Source: DATLFA01 sp039915945 (GTDB lineage Bacteria; Actinomycetota; Acidimicrobiia; Acidimicrobiales; WLNW01). Taken from it: 64,000 bases of DNA. Where the stretch lies: positions 7,747 through 71,746 of the forward strand of contig JBDSMH010000213.1 in assembly GCA_039915945.1 (NCBI GenBank), in the 5' to 3' direction. Below the pieces are notes generated by a model that saw only the letters and a list, made by a program, of their open reading frames with translations, had not been told where the DNA came from and made no database searches. The translations under genes were made by a program, and so were the position numbers. Below, one piece after another: positions 8,836-16,746 of the stretch. Numbering within the stretch: the first letter of the stretch is position 1; every line of letters begins with the position of its first letter.

Positions 8836-9300
8836 GTGACCGAGCGTAATCCGTTCGACCGCCTCGGCTACCGGATCGCCGAGCTGAGGCGCAAGCACGG
8901 GCTGACCCAGCAGCAGATGGCCGAACGGCTGGCGATCTCACGGGTGGCGGTGTCCCACCTCGAGTCGTGCCTCACGCCGCCGTCCGAGCGCACGGTCACC
9001 TTGATCGCGGGCCTCTTCAAGCTCGAACCGTGGGAGCTCGTGCGCGACACGGACTACCCGACCGCGAGGGTCGAACGGTTGCCTTCGGTCGTCACCCGCT
9101 ACACACAGGCCGAGCTGCTCGCCGCCGTGGTCGACGCGCTCATCGAGTCGGTCGCCGACGCCGACCGCCGCCGCGCCCGGGCCGCGCTCGAGCCGTGGCG
9201 GGCCCGGATCATGGCCGAGATCGAGACCGTCGCCGACGACGGCGAGCGGGCGCTACTGATCGATGCCCACCGCCGCATCGACGCCGTGCTGTTCGGCTGA
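8836..9300 (+). CDS. XRE-family helix-turn-helix regulator
   Basis: A 154-residue DNA-binding protein. The HTH spans about residues 6-62: LGYRIAELRRKHGLTQQQMAERLAISRVAVSHLES has the cro/C1 pattern, with LTQQQMAERL as helix 2 and ISRVAVSHLES as the recognition helix. The rest is charged, with an Arg/Ala-rich helical stretch (DADRRRARAALEPWRARI) that may dimerise. I chose the GTG at 8836 (MTERNPFDRLGYR). TTG at 8809 and GTG at 8815 are in-frame alternatives. It sits alone on the plus strand between gmd and rmd, which read the other way, so regulation of gmd or of the glycan genes is a reasonable guess without direct evidence. Confidence 0.85.
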   Translation: MTERNPFDRLGYRIAELRRKHGLTQQQMAERLAISRVAVSHLESCLTPPSERTVTLIAGLFKLEPWELVRDTDYPTARVERLPSVVTRYTQAELLAAVVDALIESVADADRRRARAALEPWRARIMAEIETVADDGERALLIDAHRRIDAVLFG

Positions 9301-9325
9301 CCAGTCTGCTCGGTTGACGGTCGGG

Positions 9326-10264
9326 TCAGTCGAAGTACGAAGGGGCACCGGTCGGGCTGTCGACCGCCAGCCGGCGCCGCCAGTCGTCGAGCATGTCGTG
9401 CAGCGTCTGTTCGAGGGTGATGGTCGGCTGCCACCCCGTCGCTTCGCGCAGTCGAGTGGCGTCGCCGCGCAATACGGGAATGTCGGCGGGGCGCTGCAAT
9501 GCGGGGTCGGGCACGAGCTTCATCGGGTGCAGCGCGAGGGCAACCAAGCGATCGGCGATGTCTTGGATCGACACATCGACACCGAAACAAATGTTGTACG
9601 CCACCCCGGGCTGCCCATGGAGCGCGAGCAACCGATATGCCTTCACGATGTCGCGCACGTCGGTGAAATCGCGACGCGTGTCGAGGCGACCGACCGTGAT
9701 CGTGTGGTCACCACTTCGCTCGGCTTCGGCTATGCGCGAAGCGAGCGCGGCGGCGACGAACCGCGGCGACTGCCCCGGCCCGATATGGGTGAACGGTCGG
9801 GCGCGTACAACGTCGAGGCCTGAGCCGAGATGGGCTTGGATGCACACGTACTCGGCGGCCGCCTTGCTCGCCGCGTAAGGACTCAGTGGAAAGAAGGGCG
9901 TGTCTTCGTCGATCGGGAGATCTTCGGGTGCGACTCGGCCGTAGGCATCTGCGGACAACACCGCGACGACGCGCCGTACTCCCGCGGCGTGCGCTGCCGC
10001 GAACACGTTGGCGGCGCCTTCGACGTTGGCGCGGTACGACTCGACGGGATTGCCCCAAGACCGATGGACGTCGCTCTGCCCCGCCAAGTGATAGATGACC
10101 TCGGGCTCGTTGTTGTGCACGTACTGCTGGACCGCTTGCGCGTTGGTGATGTCGGGCCCGCCGCTGGCCCGGTCGGTCGCGATCACCGAGTCGCCTTGCG
10201 ACTGCAGGTAGGCGACGAGGTGCCGGCCGACGAAGCCGGTTGCGCCGGTGACCAAGGCCTTCAC
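9326..10264 (-). CDS. rmd: GDP-6-deoxy-D-lyxo-4-hexulose reductase (GDP-rhamnose synthesis)
   Basis: Reduces the 4-keto group of the Gmd product to give GDP-D-rhamnose. The start is GTG at 10264 (MKALVTGATGFVGRHLVAYL), which overlaps the stop of the upstream glycosyltransferase as GTGA. The open frame extends further but inside that gene. HLAGQSDVHRSWGNP, LSADAYGRV, SPYAASKAAAEYVC (Tyr-x-x-x-Lys) and especially ARPFTHIGPGQSPRFVAAA closely resemble Pseudomonas Rmd, as do the RDFTDVRDIVKAY and YNICFG elements. At 312 residues it has the family length. A related C4 reductase making GDP-talose or GDP-fucose is the main alternative. Gmd is 1.5 kb away. Confidence 0.86.
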   Translation of the reverse strand: MKALVTGATGFVGRHLVAYLQSQGDSVIATDRASGGPDITNAQAVQQYVHNNEPEVIYHLAGQSDVHRSWGNPVESYRANVEGAANVFAAAHAAGVRRVVAVLSADAYGRVAPEDLPIDEDTPFFPLSPYAASKAAAEYVCIQAHLGSGLDVVRARPFTHIGPGQSPRFVAAALASRIAEAERSGDHTITVGRLDTRRDFTDVRDIVKAYRLLALHGQPGVAYNICFGVDVSIQDIADRLVALALHPMKLVPDPALQRPADIPVLRGDATRLREATGWQPTITLEQTLHDMLDDWRRRLAVDSPTGAPSYFD

Positions 10265-11394
10265 GATGTCGCCATCCGGTGGTACAAGTCGATCATTCCG
10301 CGGGTCGTTTCGGCCCATGAGTAGTTTTCGATTCGCGAGCGTCCCCGCGAGACGAGGTCTTCGCGCACAGCGGGATCGTAGATCGCCCGCTCGAGCCCGT
10401 CGGCCAATGCGTCATCATCGCCGACCGGCACCACGATGGCGGCATCGCCCGCCACTTCGGGCACCGCGCCGGCCGCCGACGCGACGACAGGAATACCGGC
10501 GCTCATTGCTTCGAGTGGTGGGAAGCCGAACCCCTCGTAGATCGACGGATACGCGAGCACGGTTGCGCCTCGAATGACGGCGGCGCGCTGGCGATCGTCG
10601 GTCGAGTCGAGGTGCACGATGCGATCGCGATGCGTCGCCGCGCCGACGGCGCGGCGAAAGTCGTCGATGCCCCAACCGATGGCACCGGCCACGACGAGAC
10701 GCAGCGACGCATCGCTCGCCGCCAATCGATCGAAGGCGCGCACGAGGCCCGGATAACCCTTGCGCGGTTCGATGGTGCCCACCGCCACGATGTACCGATC
10801 GCCGCCGGCGAGACGGTGTCCATCTGCCGCGTCGGCCTCGGGAATCGGGTCGAAACCGAGCGGCACGGTCACGACGCGCTCGGGCGCCGCGCCGAAGTGT
10901 TCGATCACCTCGTTGCGCACGAAATCGGCGTCGGCGTGCACCCACGCGCCCTCCGCGATGGCGCGGGCGATCAGCGCGGGGAACGTGCGGGTGTGGGGGG
11001 TGCACATCTCGGGAAAGTGCACGGCGGTGAGGTCGTGGACCGACACCAAACGCTTGGCCCGCCGAGCCCGGGGAACGACGTAGTTGGTTCCGTGCACGAC
11101 GTCGACCGCCCCCGTCCACCACTGCAGGCCGGGGCCGAACCCGTGCCGCCACAGGTGGTGCAACGGTCGCGCCGGCATGGGCCGCTCGTTGTGGCGCACC
11201 GAAGGCGGCAGCACGTTGGCGAGTTCGCCGCGGCCGCGCCAGGTCACGGCGTAGGCCATGATGTCGAGCGACCCGTCGGCGGCCAGTCCTTCGACGAGGC
11301 GGGCGGCGAAGCGGCCGACGCCGGTGCGCGTGCCGAGCAGTGGGGTGGCGTCGATGGCGAGGCGAAGCGGTGCGCCGGGTTTGTGAGCAGGCAT
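10261..11394 (-). CDS. Glycosyltransferase family 4
   Basis: A 377-residue GT-B enzyme, the first gene of a two-gene unit with rmd, so a rhamnosyl- or mannosyl-transferase using the GDP-sugar made next door is an attractive idea. The N-terminal LAIDATPLLGTRTGVGRFAARLV contains the glycine-rich acceptor loop. SVHDLTAVHFPEM, YIVAVGTIEPRKGYPGLVRAF and YEGFGFPPLEAMSAGIPVVAS are standard GT4 motifs in order. The ATG at 11394 is 82 bases from the divergent GTG of the large GT2 protein at 11477, so the two promoters share a short spacer. The stop overlaps the rmd start (GTGA). Confidence 0.9.
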   Translation of the reverse strand: MPAHKPGAPLRLAIDATPLLGTRTGVGRFAARLVEGLAADGSLDIMAYAVTWRGRGELANVLPPSVRHNERPMPARPLHHLWRHGFGPGLQWWTGAVDVVHGTNYVVPRARRAKRLVSVHDLTAVHFPEMCTPHTRTFPALIARAIAEGAWVHADADFVRNEVIEHFGAAPERVVTVPLGFDPIPEADAADGHRLAGGDRYIVAVGTIEPRKGYPGLVRAFDRLAASDASLRLVVAGAIGWGIDDFRRAVGAATHRDRIVHLDSTDDRQRAAVIRGATVLAYPSIYEGFGFPPLEAMSAGIPVVASAAGAVPEVAGDAAIVVPVGDDDALADGLERAIYDPAVREDLVSRGRSRIENYSWAETTRGMIDLYHRMATS

Positions 11395-11476
11395 CTCGCG
11401 GCCAGAGGCTAACGTCGCCGCACAAGATGGCCCCTGCTCTAGAGGGGGGCTCGGTGGCCGATAGGCTCGTGCCCTC

Positions 11477-14400
11477 GTGGAACCTGTCGACCAGGTGCCT
11501 GTCGACGAGGTGCTCGAACCGAGCGCGCCCGACGCAGGCGCAGCGCAACCAGCGGCCCGAGCGGCCCTTCAGAGCGGGGAGCCAGCGGTCCAGGCGGTGG
11601 TCATCGCCCATGACCCGGGGCCTTGGTTCGTAGAGGTCCTCCAGGCGCTGGCGGCGCAGGACTATCCCCGTCTCAGCGTGCTGATCGTCGACGTGGCGAG
11701 CGCCAAGCCGCTCGGGCCGTTGGTGCGCCGCCACTTCGCCGCGGCCGACGTGCGCCGCCTCGAGGAGGACCCCGGTGGCTTCGGCGCCACCGTGAGCGCA
11801 GTGGTCGACGACTCGTTCCGGGCGCCGCTGTTGCTGGTGTGCCACGACGACGTCGCGCTGTCGCCCGACGCAGTGAGCCGCCTCGTCGAGGAGCTGTTGC
11901 AGTCGAACGGTGGCCTCCTCGGGCCGAAGCTCGTCGACTGGGACGAGCCCTCGCGCCTGCAACACGTCGGGTTCAGCGTCGATCGTTTTGCGTTTCCCCA
12001 GCCCGTGGCCGAAGAGGGCGAACTCGACCAGGAGCAGCACGACGCGGTCAACGATGTGTTCGTGGTGCCGACGGCCTGCATCCTTGCGAGAGGTGATCTG
12101 TTCCGATCGATCGGTGGGTTCGACCCCGGCATGACGTTCCGCGGCGACGACGTCGACCTATGTTGGCGGGCGCAACTCGCCGGTGCACGGGTCATGGTCG
12201 TGCCCCTCGCGGTCGGCCGACATCTCGAACGCCGCGCGGCACGGCAAGGGTCGGGCGAGGCGCGCGATGCCGCCAAATTCGCCGACGACGATCACGCGTT
12301 GGCGCTGCGCCATTCGTTGCGCACGATTCTCTCTGGCTATCGAGCCCGCACGCTGGTGCGCGTGGTTCCGTTGGCCGTGCTGCTGTCGATGGGGGAGATG
12401 CTGGTCTGCATCCTGACCGGTCGCTTCGCCCACGCGCGCGATGTCGTCAGCGCATGGGTGTGGAACTTGCGCCGTCTGGGCGAGATCCAGGCAAAGCGTC
12501 GTGCCGTTGCCGGGTTCCGCGAAGTCGACGACGGCGAGCTGCGCGATATGCAGATCACCGGCAGCGCGCGCATCCGCGCGTTCGTACGCGGCCATGGTCG
12601 TAGCGAAGATCGATTTCTCGCGGTCTCACGCGCGGGCCGCGACATGGCGGCCAATCTGCGCACGCCCGCGGCGCGCAACAGAGTTGCCATCGGCGCGCTC
12701 ATGGCGCTGGTGTTGGCATTCGGTTCGCGCCATCTCCTCACGCGCCCCATACCGGCCATCGGTGAATTGCAGCCCCTGACGGGAAGCGCGCGGCAACTGC
12801 TACGCGATTGGTGGAGCGGTTGGCACGATGTCGGTGGCGGTGTCGAGACGCCCGCGCCCACCGGGCAGGCATTGCTCGGGTTACTCGGCATGCTCTCATT
12901 CGGGCATCTCGCCTTGGTCCGCAAGGTGCTGGCCCTTGCTCCGTTTTTCATCGGGCCCGCGGGTGCGTGGCGCGCGGCGCGGACATTCGGCTCACCGCGA
13001 GCGTCGTTCGTGGCGGCGCTGTTCTACGCGGCAACTCCTGTCGCGTACGACTCGTTCGCGTCAGGATCTCTGACCGCGCTCGTCGTCTACGCCGCAGTGC
13101 CGTGGATCTTCCGTTCGCTCGCGCGATCGCTCGGTACCGCGCCCTTCGGCGATCATCACGCGTACCGTCCGTTCACCTTTCGCGTGCTGTCATTCGGCGT
13201 ATTGATTGCCGTCGTCGCGGCATTCGTACCGTTCATCGCGGTCGTCGTCGGCGTCGTTGCGGTCGGGCTCATACTCGGATCGCTGTTTGCCGGTGACGAG
13301 CGCGGTCTCGTCCCGATGGTCTGCGTCGCGCTCGCGGCGGTTGTCGTTGCCGCGGTCATGCATCTGCCGTGGACGGATTCGCTCTTGCGTTCGCCGCGCA
13401 CGTGGGCTCCCTTCGCGGGGCCGGGCACCACCGCCGGCGGCCCCCACTCGTTCGCGTCGTTGCTGCGACTCTCGGTCGGCCCGTTCCGCCCCGGTCTGCT
13501 CGGCTTCGCGTACCTCGTGCCGGCCTTGCTGGCGCTCGTCGTCGCGCAGGGCTGGCGCTACAGCTGGGTCGTGCGGGCCTGGTTCGTGGCGCTGACCGCC
13601 TGGATGGTGCAGTGGTCCGGTGAGCGCGGTTGGTTGCCGGCCGCGTTGCCTCACGCGGGCGTGTTGCTCAGCGTGGCCGCGTTCGGCCTGGCCATCGGCG
13701 CTGCCGGGGCAGTGCTGGCCTTCGAGGAAGATCTCCGGTCGTACAGCCTCAGTTGGCGCCAACTAATCCCGTTCGTCACCGCGGCGGCCCTCGTGCTCAG
13801 CGTCGTGCCAATCGGCCGCGCCGCGGTCGACGGGCGCTGGGGCATGCCCCGTCAGGGGTTGACGTCGACGTTGGGGTTCGTCGACGCCGCCGCCGATCGT
13901 GACGGGCCGATGCGCGTCGCGTGGATCGGCAACCGTGACGTGATGCCGCTGTCGGGCGCGACATTCGATGACGATCCCACTGATGGCGTCTCGGCCGAAG
14001 CCGATCTCGTTCTCGCGCTCACCGACGGCCGCAGCCCGCAGTTCACCGATCGTTGGGCCCCGCCGCTCTCTCCGGTCTCGCAGCGCACCGCCGACCTCCT
14101 ACGCGAAGCGGTTGCCGGTGAAACCGTGCGCCTGGGGCGGTCGTTGGCGCCACTGGGAATTCGCTATCTGGTGATCGCCGAAGAGACCTCGCCGGTTGGC
14201 CGACGCGCCGGTGATCGACGGCCCGCGCCACCCGAACTGTTGCGGGCGCTCGACGGCCAACTCGACATGGAGCGCATCGAACAGGTCAACGATGCAGTGC
14301 ACATGTACGTCAACAAGTCGTGGTTCCCGGCGCGGGCGGCGCTCAGCCCCGGCGCGGATGCGAATGCCCAGGACGACGTGACGGGCAGCCCGGTGTTGAC

Positions 14401-14731
14401 CGACCGTTTGGGGCCCGCCGAGTGGCAAGGGCCCGTGACTGCCAACAGCGAGATCTACATCGCCACGCCGTTCTCCGAACGATGGCAACTCGACATCGAT
14501 GGTGTGGTGGTCGAGCCACGCGCCGCGTTCGGCTACGCGATGGCGTTCCCGTCGACGCAAGGTACTGCGACGCTGCGCTATGACACGCCCGGATCTCGCC
14601 ACGAAGCGTTGCTCTTGCAAGTCGGGCTTTGGGTTGCCATCGTCGCGGTGACACTGCTGTGGCGTGATCGGCTCCGGCGGCGCGAGGCGTCGGCGAGGTT
14701 CGACGACCATCTCGATCGAGAGTCCGCATGA
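11477..14731 (+). CDS. Large membrane protein with N-terminal GT2 glycosyltransferase domain
   Basis: A 1084-residue inner-membrane glycosyltransferase, probably assembling a cell-envelope glycan. The cytosolic GT2 domain spans about residues 30-270: VQAVVIAHDPGPWFVEVLQAL, a degenerate DxD region (VCHDDVALSPDA), PTACILARGDLFRSIGGFDP and FRGDDVDLCWRAQLAG. Many hydrophobic segments follow, from about 295 to 790. The C-terminal 280 residues look like an external domain closed by a final membrane helix (HEALLLQVGLWVAIVAVTLLW) and a charged tail. The start is GTG at 11477. The stop overlaps the ATG of the DUF5719 gene (ATGA). A GT2 giant followed by DUF5719 is a recurring actinobacterial pair. Donor and acceptor are unknown. 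Confidence 0.85.
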   Translation: MEPVDQVPVDEVLEPSAPDAGAAQPAARAALQSGEPAVQAVVIAHDPGPWFVEVLQALAAQDYPRLSVLIVDVASAKPLGPLVRRHFAAADVRRLEEDPGGFGATVSAVVDDSFRAPLLLVCHDDVALSPDAVSRLVEELLQSNGGLLGPKLVDWDEPSRLQHVGFSVDRFAFPQPVAEEGELDQEQHDAVNDVFVVPTACILARGDLFRSIGGFDPGMTFRGDDVDLCWRAQLAGARVMVVPLAVGRHLERRAARQGSGEARDAAKFADDDHALALRHSLRTILSGYRARTLVRVVPLAVLLSMGEMLVCILTGRFAHARDVVSAWVWNLRRLGEIQAKRRAVAGFREVDDGELRDMQITGSARIRAFVRGHGRSEDRFLAVSRAGRDMAANLRTPAARNRVAIGALMALVLAFGSRHLLTRPIPAIGELQPLTGSARQLLRDWWSGWHDVGGGVETPAPTGQALLGLLGMLSFGHLALVRKVLALAPFFIGPAGAWRAARTFGSPRASFVAALFYAATPVAYDSFASGSLTALVVYAAVPWIFRSLARSLGTAPFGDHHAYRPFTFRVLSFGVLIAVVAAFVPFIAVVVGVVAVGLILGSLFAGDERGLVPMVCVALAAVVVAAVMHLPWTDSLLRSPRTWAPFAGPGTTAGGPHSFASLLRLSVGPFRPGLLGFAYLVPALLALVVAQGWRYSWVVRAWFVALTAWMVQWSGERGWLPAALPHAGVLLSVAAFGLAIGAAGAVLAFEEDLRSYSLSWRQLIPFVTAAALVLSVVPIGRAAVDGRWGMPRQGLTSTLGFVDAAADRDGPMRVAWIGNRDVMPLSGATFDDDPTDGVSAEADLVLALTDGRSPQFTDRWAPPLSPVSQRTADLLREAVAGETVRLGRSLAPLGIRYLVIAEETSPVGRRAGDRRPAPPELLRALDGQLDMERIEQVNDAVHMYVNKSWFPARAALSPGADANAQDDVTGSPVLTDRLGPAEWQGPVTANSEIYIATPFSERWQLDIDGVVVEPRAAFGYAMAFPSTQGTATLRYDTPGSRHEALLLQVGLWVAIVAVTLLWRDRLRRREASARFDDHLDRESA

Positions 14732-16230
14732 AGACGACGCGTGCGCCTGCCATCGCGGTGATCGTGGCGGTCCTGCTTGTGGTGTTGTTGTTCGATCCCG
14801 ATCCGCGTCGCGCCGGCACCGATGCCCCCACGTCGATTGCCGCGAGCGTGCCGTCGAGCTTTTCGTCGGCCGCCGCGCAGAGCGACGTGTGGTTCTGTGC
14901 CGCGGGCACGGCCACCGAAAATGGCTTCGCCGATCATCGCGTGTTGTTGATCAACACGACCGACGTCGAGCGCGTCGCGTCGGTCAACGCGGTCGGTTCG
15001 CGCGTCGCACCCGCCAATCGCGGGCCGAACGGCTCGCGCCGCGTCACGCTGCCGCCCTACGCGCGTAGCGAAGTGCGCCTGGCCGAGTTGGTGCCGAATG
15101 CTGCCTACGCGAGTGCCACGATCGAATTGTCGGGGGGCGGCGTGGTGGTCGAGCACTCGATCACCGGTCCGACGGGCTCGGATCGCGCGCCGTGTGCGAC
15201 GGCGGCCAGCGCGGAGTGGTTCGTGCCGCTTTCGGCGACTGCGACCGAGAAGAACCCGACCGCCCGTGCCGTGCTCGTGCTGTACAACCCGTTCGCCGAC
15301 AACGCGGTGGTCAATATCGACTTCGTGACCGATGCGGCGAGCGCGGCCGCGGGAATCGAATCGATGGTCGTCGGCCCGGGTGCCGTCGAGATCGTCGATC
15401 TCACCGCACTCGTACCGGTCGCCGAGCAATTGGCGACCGCCGTGCGCGCGAGAGCGGGCCGGGTGGTCGTCGATCGCATCGAGGTCTTCAACGATGCGCA
15501 GGCTCGGCGCGATCTGGTGTTGACCGCAGGCGTGCCCGCGACTGCACCGACATGGTTCTTTCCCTCCGGCCGCATCGGGGCGCCCCGCCAAGAGCGCCTC
15601 GTCGTTTTCAACCCCAGCCAAGAGCGGGCCGAGGTCGTCGTCGAGGTGCGTCCCGACAACCGGCGACTGCTCATCGAACCATTCGACCTGCAGGTCGGCG
15701 CCGGTCGGTTCGTCGTCCTCGATCTGCACAACCAAAAGCGCTTGAGCGACGCCGGTGTCACTGGCTACTCGGTCATCGTGCGTTCACTCGGGGCCGCGGT
15801 CGCGGTCGATCGATTGGTGACCGTGGCCCCCGGTCAACCGGGCGCAGGCGCCAGCTCCACCACTGGCTCGGCGTTCGCCGCGGCGACGGTCGTCGTCGAC
15901 GGTTCGGTGTCAGAGACGGACCCCGGCGAGTTGATCGTGTTCAATCCGAACGCCCGGGCCATCGCCGCCATCACCTTCGAGGTGATCGCCAATGGTCAGC
16001 GCAAAGCCGCGCCAGCCGGTACCGAATTCGAGTTGCAGCCGGGCGAGCGCAAGTCGATGCCCTTCGCCTCGCTCGGCACCGGAAACTTCACGGTGATCAT
16101 CTCGGCGTCGGCCCCCATTGTCGCCGAGCGCGAGAACGCCGACAAGAACGCGCGTACCGCGTCGATGGGCATCCCCGATCGCGCGACCGCGAAGATCCCG
16201 GAACCGATCACGCTCGAACTCGGCGAATAG
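14728..16230 (+). CDS. DUF5719 family exported protein
   Basis: A 500-residue protein anchored or exported through an N-terminal hydrophobic segment (APAIAVIVAVLLVVLLF, about residues 6-22). The remainder is beta-rich and organised as several similar modules. Each contains a phrase like HRVLLINTTD, ARAVLVLYNPFADNAVVNIDF, QERLVVFNPSQERAEVVVEV or GELIVFNPNARAIAAITFEV, followed by a sentence on adornment of strands. This is the pattern of DUF5719, found in actinobacteria next to the large GT2 membrane protein. The function is unknown. Translational overlap with that GT2 gene suggests they work together at the envelope, perhaps as an external partner or acceptor scaffold (inference). Confidence 0.82.
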   Translation: MKTTRAPAIAVIVAVLLVVLLFDPDPRRAGTDAPTSIAASVPSSFSSAAAQSDVWFCAAGTATENGFADHRVLLINTTDVERVASVNAVGSRVAPANRGPNGSRRVTLPPYARSEVRLAELVPNAAYASATIELSGGGVVVEHSITGPTGSDRAPCATAASAEWFVPLSATATEKNPTARAVLVLYNPFADNAVVNIDFVTDAASAAAGIESMVVGPGAVEIVDLTALVPVAEQLATAVRARAGRVVVDRIEVFNDAQARRDLVLTAGVPATAPTWFFPSGRIGAPRQERLVVFNPSQERAEVVVEVRPDNRRLLIEPFDLQVGAGRFVVLDLHNQKRLSDAGVTGYSVIVRSLGAAVAVDRLVTVAPGQPGAGASSTTGSAFAAATVVVDGSVSETDPGELIVFNPNARAIAAITFEVIANGQRKAAPAGTEFELQPGERKSMPFASLGTGNFTVIISASAPIVAERENADKNARTASMGIPDRATAKIPEPITLELGE

Positions 16231-16254
16231 CGCCCGAGAGGCAGCCGCGAACTA

Positions 16255-16312
16255 CCTAGTTCGTTCCCGCGGCGAAGCCGCCGATCCGTTGCGGCGGAGC
16301 CGCACAACTAGG
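16255..16312. repeat. REP-like palindromic repeat, copy A
   Basis: The 40-base core at 16266-16305 holds two short hairpins (GCGGCGAAGCCGC and GCGGCGGAGCCGC) joined by ATCCG. It is flanked by CCTAGTT at 16255-16261 and its complement AACTAGG at 16306-16312. The reverse complement of the core recurs at 46611-46650 with two mismatches by eye. It sits between the convergent ends of the DUF5719 and thioredoxin-like genes, so it may serve as a bidirectional terminator as well as a dispersed repeat. Confidence 0.75.
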
Positions 16313-16320
16313 CCGCACAA

Positions 16321-16734
16321 CTAACTGTCGCGGGCGTCGGCGACGGCGGCCCACAGGTGGGTGGCCGAGACGGGACCGACGAAGGAGTTGCGTACGACAC
16401 CGCGGTCATCGACCACGAGCACCAGTGGCACGGCTTCGATGGCGTAGCGATCATGCAGCCGGCGGTTGCCTTGATATTCGATTTGTTGCACGGCAACGTC
16501 GGACGACTCGAGCACGATGGCCTTTTGCCACGTGTCGGCGCACACGTCGCACGTGGCCGAAGTGAACACCGCGATCAACCACGGTGCCGCCGGGTTGACG
16601 AAGTCGGCGCGATCGAGTTGGTCGGGAATGCCGTGACCGGTGCGGGCCGGCGCCTGGGGTGCCCGGCGCTGTGCGAAGAACGCCACGGCGAACGCGACAA
16701 CGACGACGACAGCGACAATGACGACGCGCAACAT
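16321..16734 (-). CDS. Thioredoxin-like membrane-anchored protein
   Basis: A 137-residue single-domain thioredoxin-fold protein with an N-terminal membrane helix (VVIVAVVVVVAFAVAFFA, about residues 3-20) that places the domain outside the membrane. The active site is ATCDVCADTW (Cys-x-x-Cys). VEAVPLVLVVDDRG-like sequence (IEAVPLVLVVDDRGVV, about 96-111) supplies the cis-proline strand. It probably reduces or exchanges disulfides in exported proteins. Its usual redox partner is not visible here. The gene lies 12 bases after ftsH on the same strand and is likely co-transcribed with it. Confidence 0.85.
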   Translation of the reverse strand: MLRVVIVAVVVVVAFAVAFFAQRRAPQAPARTGHGIPDQLDRADFVNPAAPWLIAVFTSATCDVCADTWQKAIVLESSDVAVQQIEYQGNRRLHDRYAIEAVPLVLVVDDRGVVRNSFVGPVSATHLWAAVADARDS

Positions 16735-16746
16735 CGCGAGAGCGGA

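Noticed and set aside
10415..12040. A 541-codon minus-strand frame across the GT4 and GT2 genes
   Set aside because: It is another shadow: very Arg-rich, no domain, and it crosses two real genes in opposite directions.
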